From positions 1-35,497 of the forward strand of contig NZ_JACJFI010000013.1 in assembly GCF_014164505.1 (NCBI RefSeq): 35,497 nucleotides of DNA. The letters are read 5' to 3'. The position numbers were made by a program, and so were the translations under genes. Shown one piece after another: positions 7,393 through 15,371 of this stretch (positions within the stretch are counted from its first letter, which is position 1; every line of letters begins with the position of its first letter). The DNA comes from Shewanella sp. SG41-4. Its GTDB lineage: Bacteria > Pseudomonadota > Gammaproteobacteria > Enterobacterales > Shewanellaceae. The notes beneath the pieces were generated by a model. That model searched no databases, was not told where the DNA came from, and saw only the letters and a program-made list of their open reading frames with translations.

Positions 7393-8636
7393 GTTTAATT
7401 AAAGATTTATCGCAAGCAGCAGCCACAGCGGCACAAACTCTAGCCCTATTAGATGAAAAAGTTAAAAATACCATTTTAGTTGATATGGCCCGTGCACTTA
7501 GAGCACACAGCGACGATATTATTAAAGCGAATTTATTGGATCTTGACCATGCCGAAAAAGCGGATTTAGGCGCGGCAATGATAGACCGACTAACACTGAC
7601 ACCTGAACGTATTGAATCAATGGCCGCGGGTATCGAAACCGTTGCATCATTACCCGATCCGGTCGGCATGGTACGTGAAATATGTGAGCGACCAAATGGT
7701 CTAAACATTCAAAAAATGCGCGTACCTTTAGGCGTTGTTTGTATGATTTATGAAGCACGCCCTAATGTTACCGCTGATGCGGGTGCATTGTGCTTTAAAT
7801 CAGGTAATGCAGTGATATTGCGTGGCGGTAAAGAAGCACTACATTCAAGTAAAATCATTGCTTCTATTTTACAAAATGTATTGCAAGCATATCAGTTACC
7901 ACCAGCACTGATCACTGTGATACCCGATCCAGATCGCGCCTTACTACTAGAGCTTATGCAGCAACGTGACTTTATTGATGTCATTATTCCACGTGGTGGC
8001 GAAGGCTTAATCAATTTTGTTACGGATAATAGTAAAATTCCTGTTATTCAACACTTTAAAGGTGTTTGTCATTTGTATGTTGATAAAGATGCCGATCTCG
8101 ATATTGCGATGTCTTTATTGCTCAATGGCAAGACCCAACGCACTGGAGTATGTAATGCTCTAGAGGGATTACTGGTACATCAAGATGTAGCAGCAGAATT
8201 TTTACCTAAAGTGGCAGCCCAACTTGCTGCACATAAAGTGCGTATTAATGTCAGCAAAAATGCCCAGCAATACTTTGAGCATGCTAACGTTATTAGCGAT
8301 GATGATTTCGGCCAAGAATATTTGGATTTAGAAATAGCCATTCGCCAAGTCACTGATTTTGACCATGCGATCAATCATATTCGCCGCTTTGGTAGCCATC
8401 ATACTGAAGTGATTTGTACCCAAAATGAATTAACGGCTACGCGTTTTCAACGTACCGTGGATGCCTCGGTAGTAATGGTTAATGCATCGTCTCGTTTTTC
8501 TGATGGTAGCGAGCTCGGTTTAGGTGCTGAAATTGGTATTGCCACGAGCAAATTACATGCCTACGGACCTATGGGCCTTGAGTCACTTACCACTGAGAAA
8601 TACTTAGTCAGCGGTGTAGGTCAAGTTCGCGCATAA
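7389..8636 (+). CDS. proA: Gamma-glutamyl phosphate reductase ProA
   Basis: A 415-residue aldehyde-dehydrogenase-fold enzyme that reduces gamma-glutamyl phosphate to glutamate semialdehyde with NADPH, the second step of proline synthesis. The catalytic Cys is C255 in KTQRTGVCNALEG. Other family blocks include YEARPNVTADAGALCFKSGNAVILRGGKEA, quoted in part, and SSRFSDGSELGLGAEIGIATSK near the end. The length matches E. coli ProA (417). The start codon overlaps the proB stop (ATGA), and the two enzymes are known to channel the labile phosphate intermediate. A strong terminator follows 20 bases after the stop. Confidence 0.95.
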   Translation: MSLIKDLSQAAATAAQTLALLDEKVKNTILVDMARALRAHSDDIIKANLLDLDHAEKADLGAAMIDRLTLTPERIESMAAGIETVASLPDPVGMVREICERPNGLNIQKMRVPLGVVCMIYEARPNVTADAGALCFKSGNAVILRGGKEALHSSKIIASILQNVLQAYQLPPALITVIPDPDRALLLELMQQRDFIDVIIPRGGEGLINFVTDNSKIPVIQHFKGVCHLYVDKDADLDIAMSLLLNGKTQRTGVCNALEGLLVHQDVAAEFLPKVAAQLAAHKVRINVSKNAQQYFEHANVISDDDFGQEYLDLEIAIRQVTDFDHAINHIRRFGSHHTEVICTQNELTATRFQRTVDASVVMVNASSRFSDGSELGLGAEIGIATSKLHAYGPMGLESLTTEKYLVSGVGQVRA

Positions 8637-8656
8637 TTAAACAGGTACCACAATTC

Positions 8657-8690
8657 AAAGGCCAAGCGAAAGCGTGGCCTTTTCTTTTTT
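8657..8690 (+). terminator. Intrinsic terminator after proA
   Basis: AAAGGCCA (8657-8664) pairs with TGGCCTTT (8675-8682). An A/G mismatch, a GC pair pair and a GAAA tetraloop complete the stem. The T-rich run at 8680-8690 follows. It separates proA from proC even though they are only about 70 bases apart. Confidence 0.85.
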
Positions 8691-9552
8691 AGCGACATTT
8701 TCGGAGGTTGTCATCTCTCAACATGAATCATTAGATCCCAATACCTGTATCGCCTTTATCGGTGGTGGCAACATGGCAAGAGCCATAATCAGCGGCCTAC
8801 TTAAACAAGGTCATAACAGTGCCAATATTCTAGTGTGCGCCCCCAGCCAAACCACCCGACACGACTTGATCGATAAATTCAATGTTAAAGTACATCAAGA
8901 CAACACCGCTGCCGTTGCGTTTGCTGATGTCATCATTGTTGCCGTTAAGCCTTTTGTAGTACCTGTAGTGTGTGAGCAGCTGAGTGAAGTAATGCAGTAC
9001 GATAACCGTAAACTCGTTATCTCGATTGCCGCGGGTGTCAAACATGCAACACTCCGCCAAAAACTGCATTTTTCACCTAAAGTCATTTGCGCTATGCCAA
9101 ACTTACCAACCGCCATTGGTGAAGGATTAACAGGTTTATATGCAGGCCCAGACACTCACGCTAATGACATTGCGCTAGCAGAAAGACTCATGCGCGCTGT
9201 AGGTGAAACCGTATGGTTAAAAGAAGAAAGCCAAATGTCGACCATCGTGGCGGCTGCGGGTAGCTCACCGGCGTATTTATTTTTATTTTTAGAAGCCATG
9301 GAAAAAGCCGCAATTGAACAAGGATTGCCGCCAGAAATAGCCGCTAAAGCTGTGCTGCAGAGTGCCATGGGAGCTATATCAATGGCGATGAACAGTCAGC
9401 ATAATTTGGCAAGTTTACGTCACCAGGTGACCTCACCTAAAGGCACGACGGAACAGGCAATATTGGCATTTCAGGATGGGGATCTTGATGAGCTAGTTGC
9501 CAGCGCAATGGCGTGCGCAACGACAAGAGCCAAAGAATTGTCTATAGGCTAA
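8674..9552 (+). CDS. proC: Pyrroline-5-carboxylate reductase ProC
   Basis: The NADPH-binding motif FIGGGNMARAIISGLL, the central AMPNLPTAIGEG and the C-terminal AAGSSPAYLFLFLEAM and VTSPKGTTEQAI blocks identify P5C reductase, which makes proline from pyrroline-5-carboxylate in the cytosol. The start is odd. The only usual start codon upstream of the conserved part is GTG 8674, inside the terminator stem and without a ribosome binding site. A clear GGAGG (8703-8707) instead points to an in-frame ATC at 8713, giving a 279-residue protein beginning (M)SQHESLDPN, close to the family length (about 270). I give the longest frame and prefer 8713. The clustering with putP-proBA suggests a dedicated proline-production block. 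Whether a second proC exists elsewhere cannot be seen. Confidence 0.9.
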   Translation: MAFSFLATFSEVVISQHESLDPNTCIAFIGGGNMARAIISGLLKQGHNSANILVCAPSQTTRHDLIDKFNVKVHQDNTAAVAFADVIIVAVKPFVVPVVCEQLSEVMQYDNRKLVISIAAGVKHATLRQKLHFSPKVICAMPNLPTAIGEGLTGLYAGPDTHANDIALAERLMRAVGETVWLKEESQMSTIVAAAGSSPAYLFLFLEAMEKAAIEQGLPPEIAAKAVLQSAMGAISMAMNSQHNLASLRHQVTSPKGTTEQAILAFQDGDLDELVASAMACATTRAKELSIG

Positions 9553-9643
9553 CGGAGCTGTGAGCCTGAGTTGATGCTAATAACATCAGCCTGACAATGC
9601 AACATAGCCATATGCTACTTTGCTAAGCCACAATGGCTTAAGG

Positions 9644-10192
9644 CTAGCTCAGTAACTCTTGTTTAATCAATTTCAGCAGAAAGGTTTCTCGTTCAATCGA
9701 TAAGCCTTTTTTGCTGCTGTTGGCGATAGTGTCAAGGTTATGCCCAATAGCCTCATCGATATCAATCCATACTGGTATCATGCCGTTATTAATTTCGTGA
9801 GCTTCAAACTGGGTTTCCCCCAGCTGGCTGTCAATATCACAAGTGAAACAATAAGACAGCATATTAACCGATGTATAACCATCTCGTTGCCAAGGGCGAT
9901 ATTCTTCATATAAGCCGAATGGATTAATATTGCGAATTTGTTGAGCGCCAGTTTCTTCTTGTAACTCACGGATCAGCCCTTGCTCTATCTCCTCACCTAC
10001 ATCAACGCCACCACCAGGCAATGAATAGTCATGATAACGCTGGGTGTAAAGCATTAATATTTGATTATTACGCATCACAATGGCACGAGCAGCAAGCCGC
10101 GTTAGCATCGTTTGGTGATTCGCGGCAACAAAATCTGCTGGGGTGTCGGAATGATAACGAGTGGTTAAGTGGCGCATTATAGAAGGGCTCAT
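9644..10192 (-). CDS. Nudix hydrolase
   Basis: A 182-residue Nudix-fold hydrolase. The Nudix box is complete at residues 61-83: G-GVDVG-E-EIEQGLI-REL-Q-EE-T-G, the GX5EX7REUXEEXGU pattern, including the metal-binding Glu residues. It is preceded by the usual strand LMLYTQRYHDYSLPGGG. Such enzymes cleave nucleoside diphosphates linked to another moiety, using Mg2+. The acidic face and the WIDIDEAIGHNLDTI tail do not let me name the substrate. The gene stands alone, with its 3' end towards proC (convergent). Confidence 0.85.
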   Translation of the reverse strand: MSPSIMRHLTTRYHSDTPADFVAANHQTMLTRLAARAIVMRNNQILMLYTQRYHDYSLPGGGVDVGEEIEQGLIRELQEETGAQQIRNINPFGLYEEYRPWQRDGYTSVNMLSYCFTCDIDSQLGETQFEAHEINNGMIPVWIDIDEAIGHNLDTIANSSKKGLSIERETFLLKLIKQELLS

Positions 10193-10501
10193 CGCAATAA
10201 AAAGCGCATGATACGTTGCCTAACTATATGCTTCAAGTTTGGCGTATAAGTTAAAATCACTTGTAGGGCGGCATATCAGTGCTTATAATGGCAACTTGAG
10301 TCCAAATAATAACAATCAATTATGAAGCTGATTATTCACAACAAGCGACTTTGGTACTCTTACCTCAATACTTATAGCGCAAAACGTCTAATTCAATACT
10401 GCTAGCTCAATGCTTCCAGTCAAATACTCTTCGCTAGGTACTTTCAGTTAAATAACCAAAGTTTGAAAACCACAGTTTAAAAGCCACTGTTAAATACCCA
10501 T
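10193..10501. other. Intergenic region upstream of the Nudix gene
   Basis: About 310 bases of AT-rich sequence between the Nudix start and a consensus-like -35. A 27-codon frame from about 10323 is present, but without support. Several imperfect short repeats of the type CAATACT/AAATACT occur; I attach no meaning to them. Confidence 0.4.
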
Positions 10502-10530
10502 TTGACAAAATTTGGCATTGCACGTAGCAA
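10502..10530 (+). promoter_or_regulatory. Possible promoter for the 38-codon ORF transcript
   Basis: A perfect -35 (TTGACA, 10502-10507) is followed after 17 bp by TAGCAA (10525-10530), a weak -10 matching at three of six positions. Transcription would start near 10537 and end at the strong terminator at 10714-10745, giving an RNA of about 205 nt. Confidence 0.35.
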
Positions 10531-10566
10531 CACTTGGTCGCTCATCGATCCGGTGCAGGGTTTAGC

Positions 10567-10683
10567 ATGTTAACTCAAGACAACCAAAAGATAGATAACC
10601 TAAAAAGTCCATTCGGCAACACTGATTATCATACCATGGGCGCCTGTTTTGACATTCTGAAGCTAATTGAAACAAAACTATAA
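10567..10683 (+). CDS. Possible small protein (38 aa) before a strong terminator
   Basis: This is a 38-codon frame, too short for routine gene calling. The ATG at 10567 is preceded by AGGG with a 6-base gap, and the TAA at 10681 lies 30 bases before a perfect terminator. The peptide is soluble and mixed in charge: MLTQDNQKIDNLKSPFGNTD at the start, with a single Cys in MGACFDILKLIE and a basic end. I recognise no family. The promoter-like sequence, frame and terminator together look like an independent small transcription unit, coding or not. It could equally be a non-coding small RNA with a chance frame. Confidence 0.35.
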   Translation: MLTQDNQKIDNLKSPFGNTDYHTMGACFDILKLIETKL

Positions 10684-10713
10684 ATAATAATCGCCCTGTC
10701 ATACCTATACCTT

Positions 10714-10745
10714 AAAATAACCGTCTAAATAGACGGTTATTTTTT
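10714..10745. terminator. Strong, probably bidirectional intrinsic terminator
   Basis: The arms AAAATAACCGTCTA (10714-10727) and TAGACGGTTATTTT (10730-10743) are perfect complements around two bases, with T-runs on both strands. It lies just upstream of the diguanylate cyclase frame. Confidence 0.88.
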
Positions 10746-10757
10746 AATATTTTACCT

Positions 10758-12041
10758 ATGCTGAAGTATCACTTTTCAAGGATTGAAAGATACGGTGATC
10801 AAGTTACAAAGATTAACGTTCACTTAATGTCACTTCGGAAAATGCTTATGATTAAATATTGGTACAAACAATTCTCTCAGTATCCGCCTGATCACCCTGA
10901 TTATTGGCGTATCCGTTTAATCGAGCATTCGTTACTCATTACCACGAGTTACTTTCTCATTCTGACTCTGATCAACTTGTTCTATTTTGAAGGTTATCAA
11001 TATGCCTTACTCGACGGTTCAGGCTTAGTTATTTCATTGTGCATTTACTATCGATTTCGCAGTACGGGACATGTAAAGATAACCGCATGGGCTGTTACTC
11101 TCATGGTAGCCAGTTTGATTATGTTATTTGTGATATCGACCAAGGGATATTCTCATTCACTGTTTTGGGCGACTTTGATTCCGCCTTTTTCATTTTTTCT
11201 TATCGGACGAACCTGGGGCACATTTATTTCATGTATCTGCTTTAGTGTGTGTGCTTTTCTCGTTTACCTGCAAACGCAGAATCCTCAACCTGTGACGTTT
11301 AGCAAAGGTTCATTATTCAACGTTATTGAAGTGTGTGTTGCGCAAATTTTACTGTTTAGGTTTTACGAAAAAACCCGCTTTTCCGCTTATAAAAAACTGG
11401 CATTACGTAATTTAGAAATTCAAAAAATGGCTGAAACCGATAAACTCACCGGACTATATAACCGTGAAAAACTCGATTTCGCGCTTGATACACTGCTGAC
11501 CACACCAGCAGCTAATACCTCTATGACAACAGAGACTACTAACGCGATAAAACAAACAGACGAAGCACCGATTATTTTCCAGCCTTATGCCGATGACCAC
11601 CCACTGACAAACAATCAAACCACTCAAGATTTACTCAGTAAACAAGCTGTCACTCAATACCCTATTTCGGTGGCGATTATCGACATCGATCATTTTAAGC
11701 AAATTAATGATAATCACGGCCATTTAATCGGAGACAAAGTGCTATGCCAACTCGCGCAATTATTGCAAAACCAAATGCGCAACGACGACTTATTAGCACG
11801 CTGGGGCGGCGAAGAATTTGTGGTGGTGTTACCCAACACGACATTAGCTGATGCGATTGAGTTAACCGAAAGGTTAAGGCTATATATTGCCATGCAAAAT
11901 ATTAAAGGAATGGAGCTAACAATCAGCTTAGGTGTAGCTCAGTACAGGCTAGAAGATTCAGCCCACAGCTTACTTGACCGCGCAGACAAAGCCTTATATT
12001 CGGCAAAGTCTGGCGGGCGAAACTGTGTAGCAGCAGCTTGA
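10758..12041 (+). CDS. Membrane-bound diguanylate cyclase (GGDEF)
   Basis: A 427-residue protein with about five to six hydrophobic spans between residues 55 and 205, then a GGDEF domain starting at TDKLTGLYNRE (227-237). The catalytic site is GGEEF (350-354), and the I-site RNDD (341-344) lies five residues before it. It therefore probably makes cyclic di-GMP and is product-inhibited. Unusually, about 50 Thr/Asn/Gln-rich residues (248-299) separate the first helix from the metal-binding strand IDIDHFKQIND; other family members have a short link here. The longest start (10758) lies 13 bases after a terminator. Internal ATGs at 10827, 10842 or 10848 (MIKYWYKQF) would leave room for a leader and are more likely. 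It is convergent with the DAACS gene. Confidence 0.88.
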   Translation: MLKYHFSRIERYGDQVTKINVHLMSLRKMLMIKYWYKQFSQYPPDHPDYWRIRLIEHSLLITTSYFLILTLINLFYFEGYQYALLDGSGLVISLCIYYRFRSTGHVKITAWAVTLMVASLIMLFVISTKGYSHSLFWATLIPPFSFFLIGRTWGTFISCICFSVCAFLVYLQTQNPQPVTFSKGSLFNVIEVCVAQILLFRFYEKTRFSAYKKLALRNLEIQKMAETDKLTGLYNREKLDFALDTLLTTPAANTSMTTETTNAIKQTDEAPIIFQPYADDHPLTNNQTTQDLLSKQAVTQYPISVAIIDIDHFKQINDNHGHLIGDKVLCQLAQLLQNQMRNDDLLARWGGEEFVVVLPNTTLADAIELTERLRLYIAMQNIKGMELTISLGVAQYRLEDSAHSLLDRADKALYSAKSGGRNCVAAA

Positions 12042-12074
12042 TCGGATAAATATTAATTAACAGAATATTAAAGC

Positions 12075-13304
12075 TTACTCTTGTAAGCGACTCGTTGGCG
12101 TAGCCACAATATAATTTTTACCATTGATGCGTTCAATAATTTGCGTTGCCGTTAAATCATGTACCACATTAACCACCGTTGAAGCTGCATCGGTAATGGC
12201 CCCAATGACGACTAAAATAGGGATCACTTCCATCGGTAAACCTAATGTAGTCACAATAAAGATTTCACCTAAAAATGCTCCGCCCGGTACTCCGCCAATC
12301 ACAAACGCAGATAATACCGAAATCAAAATCGTCAGCATAAATACATCGGTCGTAAAATCTAGCCCTAATAACGAATAAATAAACACGATTTTTAGCGCGG
12401 TAATAGCGGCTGCACCACCTTTATTGAGATTGACTAGCAACGGCAAGCTAATCTCTGCAATTTGCTCATTTAGGCCCATTTTAGCAGCACTACGAATAGT
12501 CACAGGCAATGTCGCTAACGACGAGCTAGTGCCTAATGCCGTCACAGCTGGTTCGAGCATATGTTGCCAAAAACGTTTCACACCTTGTGCACCACCGCCA
12601 ATCCACGCATATAAGGTCGAACCTAACGTTAGGTAAATAGCCATCGCCACAAAAAACAGCCCTACAGCTCGCGCAAACGTCCCCATTAATTCAGTATCTT
12701 GACTAGCCATAGTCGCGGCAAAATAAGCACCAAGTCCAATTGGAGCCACATACATTAATATCGAAATCACTTTCATGATCACAGTATTTAAACTGTCTAG
12801 CATGCGCCCCACTCTCTGGCCATCTTCACCAGATTGACCAATGGCCACACCGCCGATCACCGACATAATAATCAACGCTAATATGTTTGATTTAGAGAGT
12901 AGCCCGACAAAATCGTTAGTTGTGAGTAAGCTGACAAAGTCCATGCTGCCAGAGGCTGCATCTACGGTATTGGCTAAGTCTAATGTCACCCCTTGCGCGG
13001 GATCATATGCTAACGCCAACAACACCACGCCCACTGACGGAATAATCGCCATGACAATCGACACTGCCATAATAGACACAAGTATCGCGCCTAATTTCTT
13101 TAAATCGGTCATGTGAGCAATAGATGACATCACACTCACAGCAACCAAAGGCACGATGATCATAAATAATAGATTGAGGAAAATTTGCCCAATAGGTTTA
13201 AGCTTGATAGCCCACTCAGGAAATAACCCGCCAAACAATCCGCCCAGCAGTAAGGCACTCAGTAAAATAATGGACGAACGATAAGCACGTAAGCTACTCA
13301 GCAT
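12075..13304 (-). CDS. Dicarboxylate/amino acid:cation symporter (DAACS family)
   Basis: A 409-residue transporter of the GltP/DctA/SstT superfamily. The serine-rich re-entrant loop appears as ALGTSSSLATLPVT, and the transport-core motif near the end is GAITDAASTVVNVVHDLTA. Eight membrane helices plus hairpins are expected from the hydrophobic pattern. It imports a dicarboxylate or amino acid with Na+ or H+ at the inner membrane; the substrate cannot be fixed from sequence. I chose the ATG at 13304 because AGGA stands 6 bases upstream; a longer frame from TTG at 13322 translates through that site. It stands alone, with its 3' end 33 bp from the diguanylate cyclase stop. Confidence 0.88.
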   Translation of the reverse strand: MLSSLRAYRSSIILLSALLLGGLFGGLFPEWAIKLKPIGQIFLNLLFMIIVPLVAVSVMSSIAHMTDLKKLGAILVSIMAVSIVMAIIPSVGVVLLALAYDPAQGVTLDLANTVDAASGSMDFVSLLTTNDFVGLLSKSNILALIIMSVIGGVAIGQSGEDGQRVGRMLDSLNTVIMKVISILMYVAPIGLGAYFAATMASQDTELMGTFARAVGLFFVAMAIYLTLGSTLYAWIGGGAQGVKRFWQHMLEPAVTALGTSSSLATLPVTIRSAAKMGLNEQIAEISLPLLVNLNKGGAAAITALKIVFIYSLLGLDFTTDVFMLTILISVLSAFVIGGVPGGAFLGEIFIVTTLGLPMEVIPILVVIGAITDAASTVVNVVHDLTATQIIERINGKNYIVATPTSRLQE

Positions 13305-13542
13305 ATTGGATCCTAGGAGCAATTAAACAAAAGGTGGAATAGGCAGCAGACTTGGCCCAAAGAACGATTAGCGCGTTAACAACTAACAGAAAAGCAGATG
13401 TAAAATAAACTCCATCAATTAGTTAGCCAATATCATTATCAACAATTACTGTCGACCATCACTCTCTCAACGACGTAAAAACGACTTAACTTAATGGTAA
13501 AATATGACACAAAACCAATACCATACACAACTACAAACCATA

Positions 13543-13935
13543 TTAGTCATTCGGCAACGCTTGGATCTCAATAATGAGGCCTTCAGGGCCACGAACAAAA
13601 ATTTGTTTAATCAATGAGCCTGGCACTTCATTAATAGAATAGCGCAGGCCCAGTTTGGCAATTCTTGCCATTACATCTTGATAGTCATCACTGAAAAAAC
13701 TCACATGATGAACAATATTTTGCGGCTGCTCATTTTGCGACAGTTGATTGCTCACATCTGGCTGCTGATTAGCAAAAATATGTATCACATCTTTGTCACC
13801 GGCAAATAAAAAATAACCAGAAAACTCAAGATTAGGTCGAGTACCAACGGTTAAATCTAATAACGCCACGAGAAAATCGCTCATTTTTTGCGGATTTCTA
13901 GCACTTAATGACAAGTGATCAAAGCGAATATTCAT
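13543..13935 (-). CDS. VOC-superfamily (glyoxalase/dioxygenase-like) protein
   Basis: A 130-residue protein with the paired beta-alpha-beta-beta-beta fold signature of the vicinal oxygen chelate family. The first strand is MNIRFDHLSLSARN with a candidate metal His at residue 7. The second half opens with NIVHHVSFF, and the last strand is GLIIEIQ with a candidate metal Glu. Metal-dependent enzymes such as glyoxalase I and extradiol dioxygenases use this fold, as do binding proteins, so no reaction is assigned. The ATG at 13935 is preceded by AAAGGG; a longer frame from 13983 would translate this ribosome binding site. It is a single gene with no functional context. Confidence 0.75.
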   Translation of the reverse strand: MNIRFDHLSLSARNPQKMSDFLVALLDLTVGTRPNLEFSGYFLFAGDKDVIHIFANQQPDVSNQLSQNEQPQNIVHHVSFFSDDYQDVMARIAKLGLRYSINEVPGSLIKQIFVRGPEGLIIEIQALPND

Positions 13936-13983
13936 ACAACACCCTTTTAGAATATAGTCGACTTTAACGATTTTTATCAGCAA

Positions 13984-14429
13984 AGCCTTATATTACTGGG
14001 ATTATGACTACCAATGAACCACCACAAAAGCTAAACATTATCAAAAATTATTTGATAATCAATTAGCGAGACAATTATTCAATAAACATTAATACCATTG
14101 ACACCACACTATCCACACCTCTGTATCGATCGGATAGCAGAAGATGCAACTTACATATATTGTGCTATATGAATAAGTTAACCATTAAGTCAGTGTTGAA
14201 TAGGGAAACAACAGTATTTGCAATAAGTGCAATTTGAAAAAAAAGCGTTGCAACAAAAAACCTCTAAGTAAGCATTTTAAAAACAGTGATTTAGAATAAT
14301 TTATTGATAAGATTAAAACGTTGTTAACTCAATGCTGAGTATAAATGATGTACAACATAATGGTAATGAAAGGTTTTATAGTGATGCGCAATCCGGAAGT
14401 AAATAATAGCAGACATAATCAGTGAATGT
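13984..14429. other. AT-rich intergenic region, no gene seen
   Basis: About 450 bases between the VOC gene and the end of the J-domain operon. It is very AT-rich. I found no open frame with a ribosome binding site, no tRNA-like fold and no repeat array. Confidence 0.5.
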
Positions 14430-14457
14430 AGGAAGCTTGCTCACTTGCAAGCTTCCT
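14430..14457 (-). terminator. Stem-loop at the end of the J-domain operon
   Basis: An 11-bp perfect stem, AGGAAGCTTGC (14430-14440) with GCAAGCTTCCT (14447-14457), and a 6-base loop. It lies 10 bases after the last stop codon of the operon. No T-run follows on either strand, so it is a weak terminator or a 3'-end stabiliser. Confidence 0.5.
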
Positions 14458-14466
14458 AAAGCTAAA

Positions 14467-15360
14467 CTACAAGTCGATATAAATTGGCCAACCAAGTAGA
14501 CCAATTAAGCCTTCTTTGTATTCCAGACGCTCCAATCGTTCAGGAGAGGCATTTTGAATGGCCAACTCTTGATAGCTACGAGAGAAATGCAGCGTCCGTA
14601 ACAATGCAGCATTAAAATGTTTACCTAAATCTAAACGAATTGCATCAGCAAGCTCGTTAGGTAACTCAGCTAAAGCTGCCTTAGTTTGTTGCTCGATAAA
14701 CTCAAGGTTAAACCATTCATCTTTAAGTTCTATACGAGCCATGCGTCGTTTAAGATCTTGACGGACTTTTTTACCGTCAAAAAATATCCGATATAACACG
14801 GCTTCTGCCAGAGTACTTTCTAGATTAATATAATCCATTGGATCAAAAGTGCCGACAATGTAGAACTGTGCCAATAAGGCATTAATTGATTGCTGGCGAT
14901 TATGCTCAGCTAATGCTTCTTGGTAGTAAGCCCAGCCTTGCCATTCGTCACAATCAGGTGGACTCGAGACTTGATCAAGCAATACTTTATCCACGTCACC
15001 ATAAACTGATTTACCATGAAGCCTGTGTTGACTAACTTTAGTTAACATCCCCCAGCCCTTCTGGAACGACTTAACTACGCCGTCATCAGTCAGTAGCAAC
15101 CGTATAGCATTAGCCTGACTTAGGTCCGATAATGCCATTAAGCCAATGCTAACAATGCCAATGACATCTTGCGCGGCTTCTTCAAGCAAATGCATTTTAT
15201 ACTTGTTATAAAACTTATCAGCGAACTTAAGGCTCATCAAAATGGCTTTCGCTTTGATCTGTCCCAATTGCTCATTACTGAGCAATTCTTCGGTTCGGCC
15301 ATAAGCCAACACCCGACTCAGATAGGGACCCTGATTTTCGTCACGTAATACCAATTGCAT
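14467..15360 (-). CDS. Unknown protein, fourth gene of the J-domain operon (297 aa)
   Basis: I do not recognise this 297-residue protein. It looks soluble and mostly helical, with no signal peptide or clear membrane span, although IVSIGLMALSDLSQANAIRL (about 69-88) is quite hydrophobic. Tryptophans cluster in DEWQGWAYY and a basic stretch KKVRQDLKRRMARIE lies near residue 200. It ends in GLLGWPIYIDL. The gene starts 11 bases after the 251-residue neighbour and is last in a four-gene operon led by a J-domain protein. It is the least acidic of the three unknown partners. Tight spacing suggests it acts with them, perhaps as a client or scaffold of the DnaK/J system. That role is inference from position only. 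Confidence 0.8.
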   Translation of the reverse strand: MQLVLRDENQGPYLSRVLAYGRTEELLSNEQLGQIKAKAILMSLKFADKFYNKYKMHLLEEAAQDVIGIVSIGLMALSDLSQANAIRLLLTDDGVVKSFQKGWGMLTKVSQHRLHGKSVYGDVDKVLLDQVSSPPDCDEWQGWAYYQEALAEHNRQQSINALLAQFYIVGTFDPMDYINLESTLAEAVLYRIFFDGKKVRQDLKRRMARIELKDEWFNLEFIEQQTKAALAELPNELADAIRLDLGKHFNAALLRTLHFSRSYQELAIQNASPERLERLEYKEGLIGLLGWPIYIDL

Positions 15361-15371
15361 TTGCAGAACCC

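Noticed and set aside
7292-7708. 138-codon minus-strand frame across proB/proA
   Set aside because: It lies antisense to two well-supported proline genes; the peptide is Ser/Arg-rich without domains, as expected for a shadow frame.
10714-10743. Palindrome containing GTCTA and TAGAC, the half-sites of the acuI TetR operator
   Set aside because: The half-sites are in the opposite order with a 2-base centre, and the T-runs on both sides mark it as a terminator.
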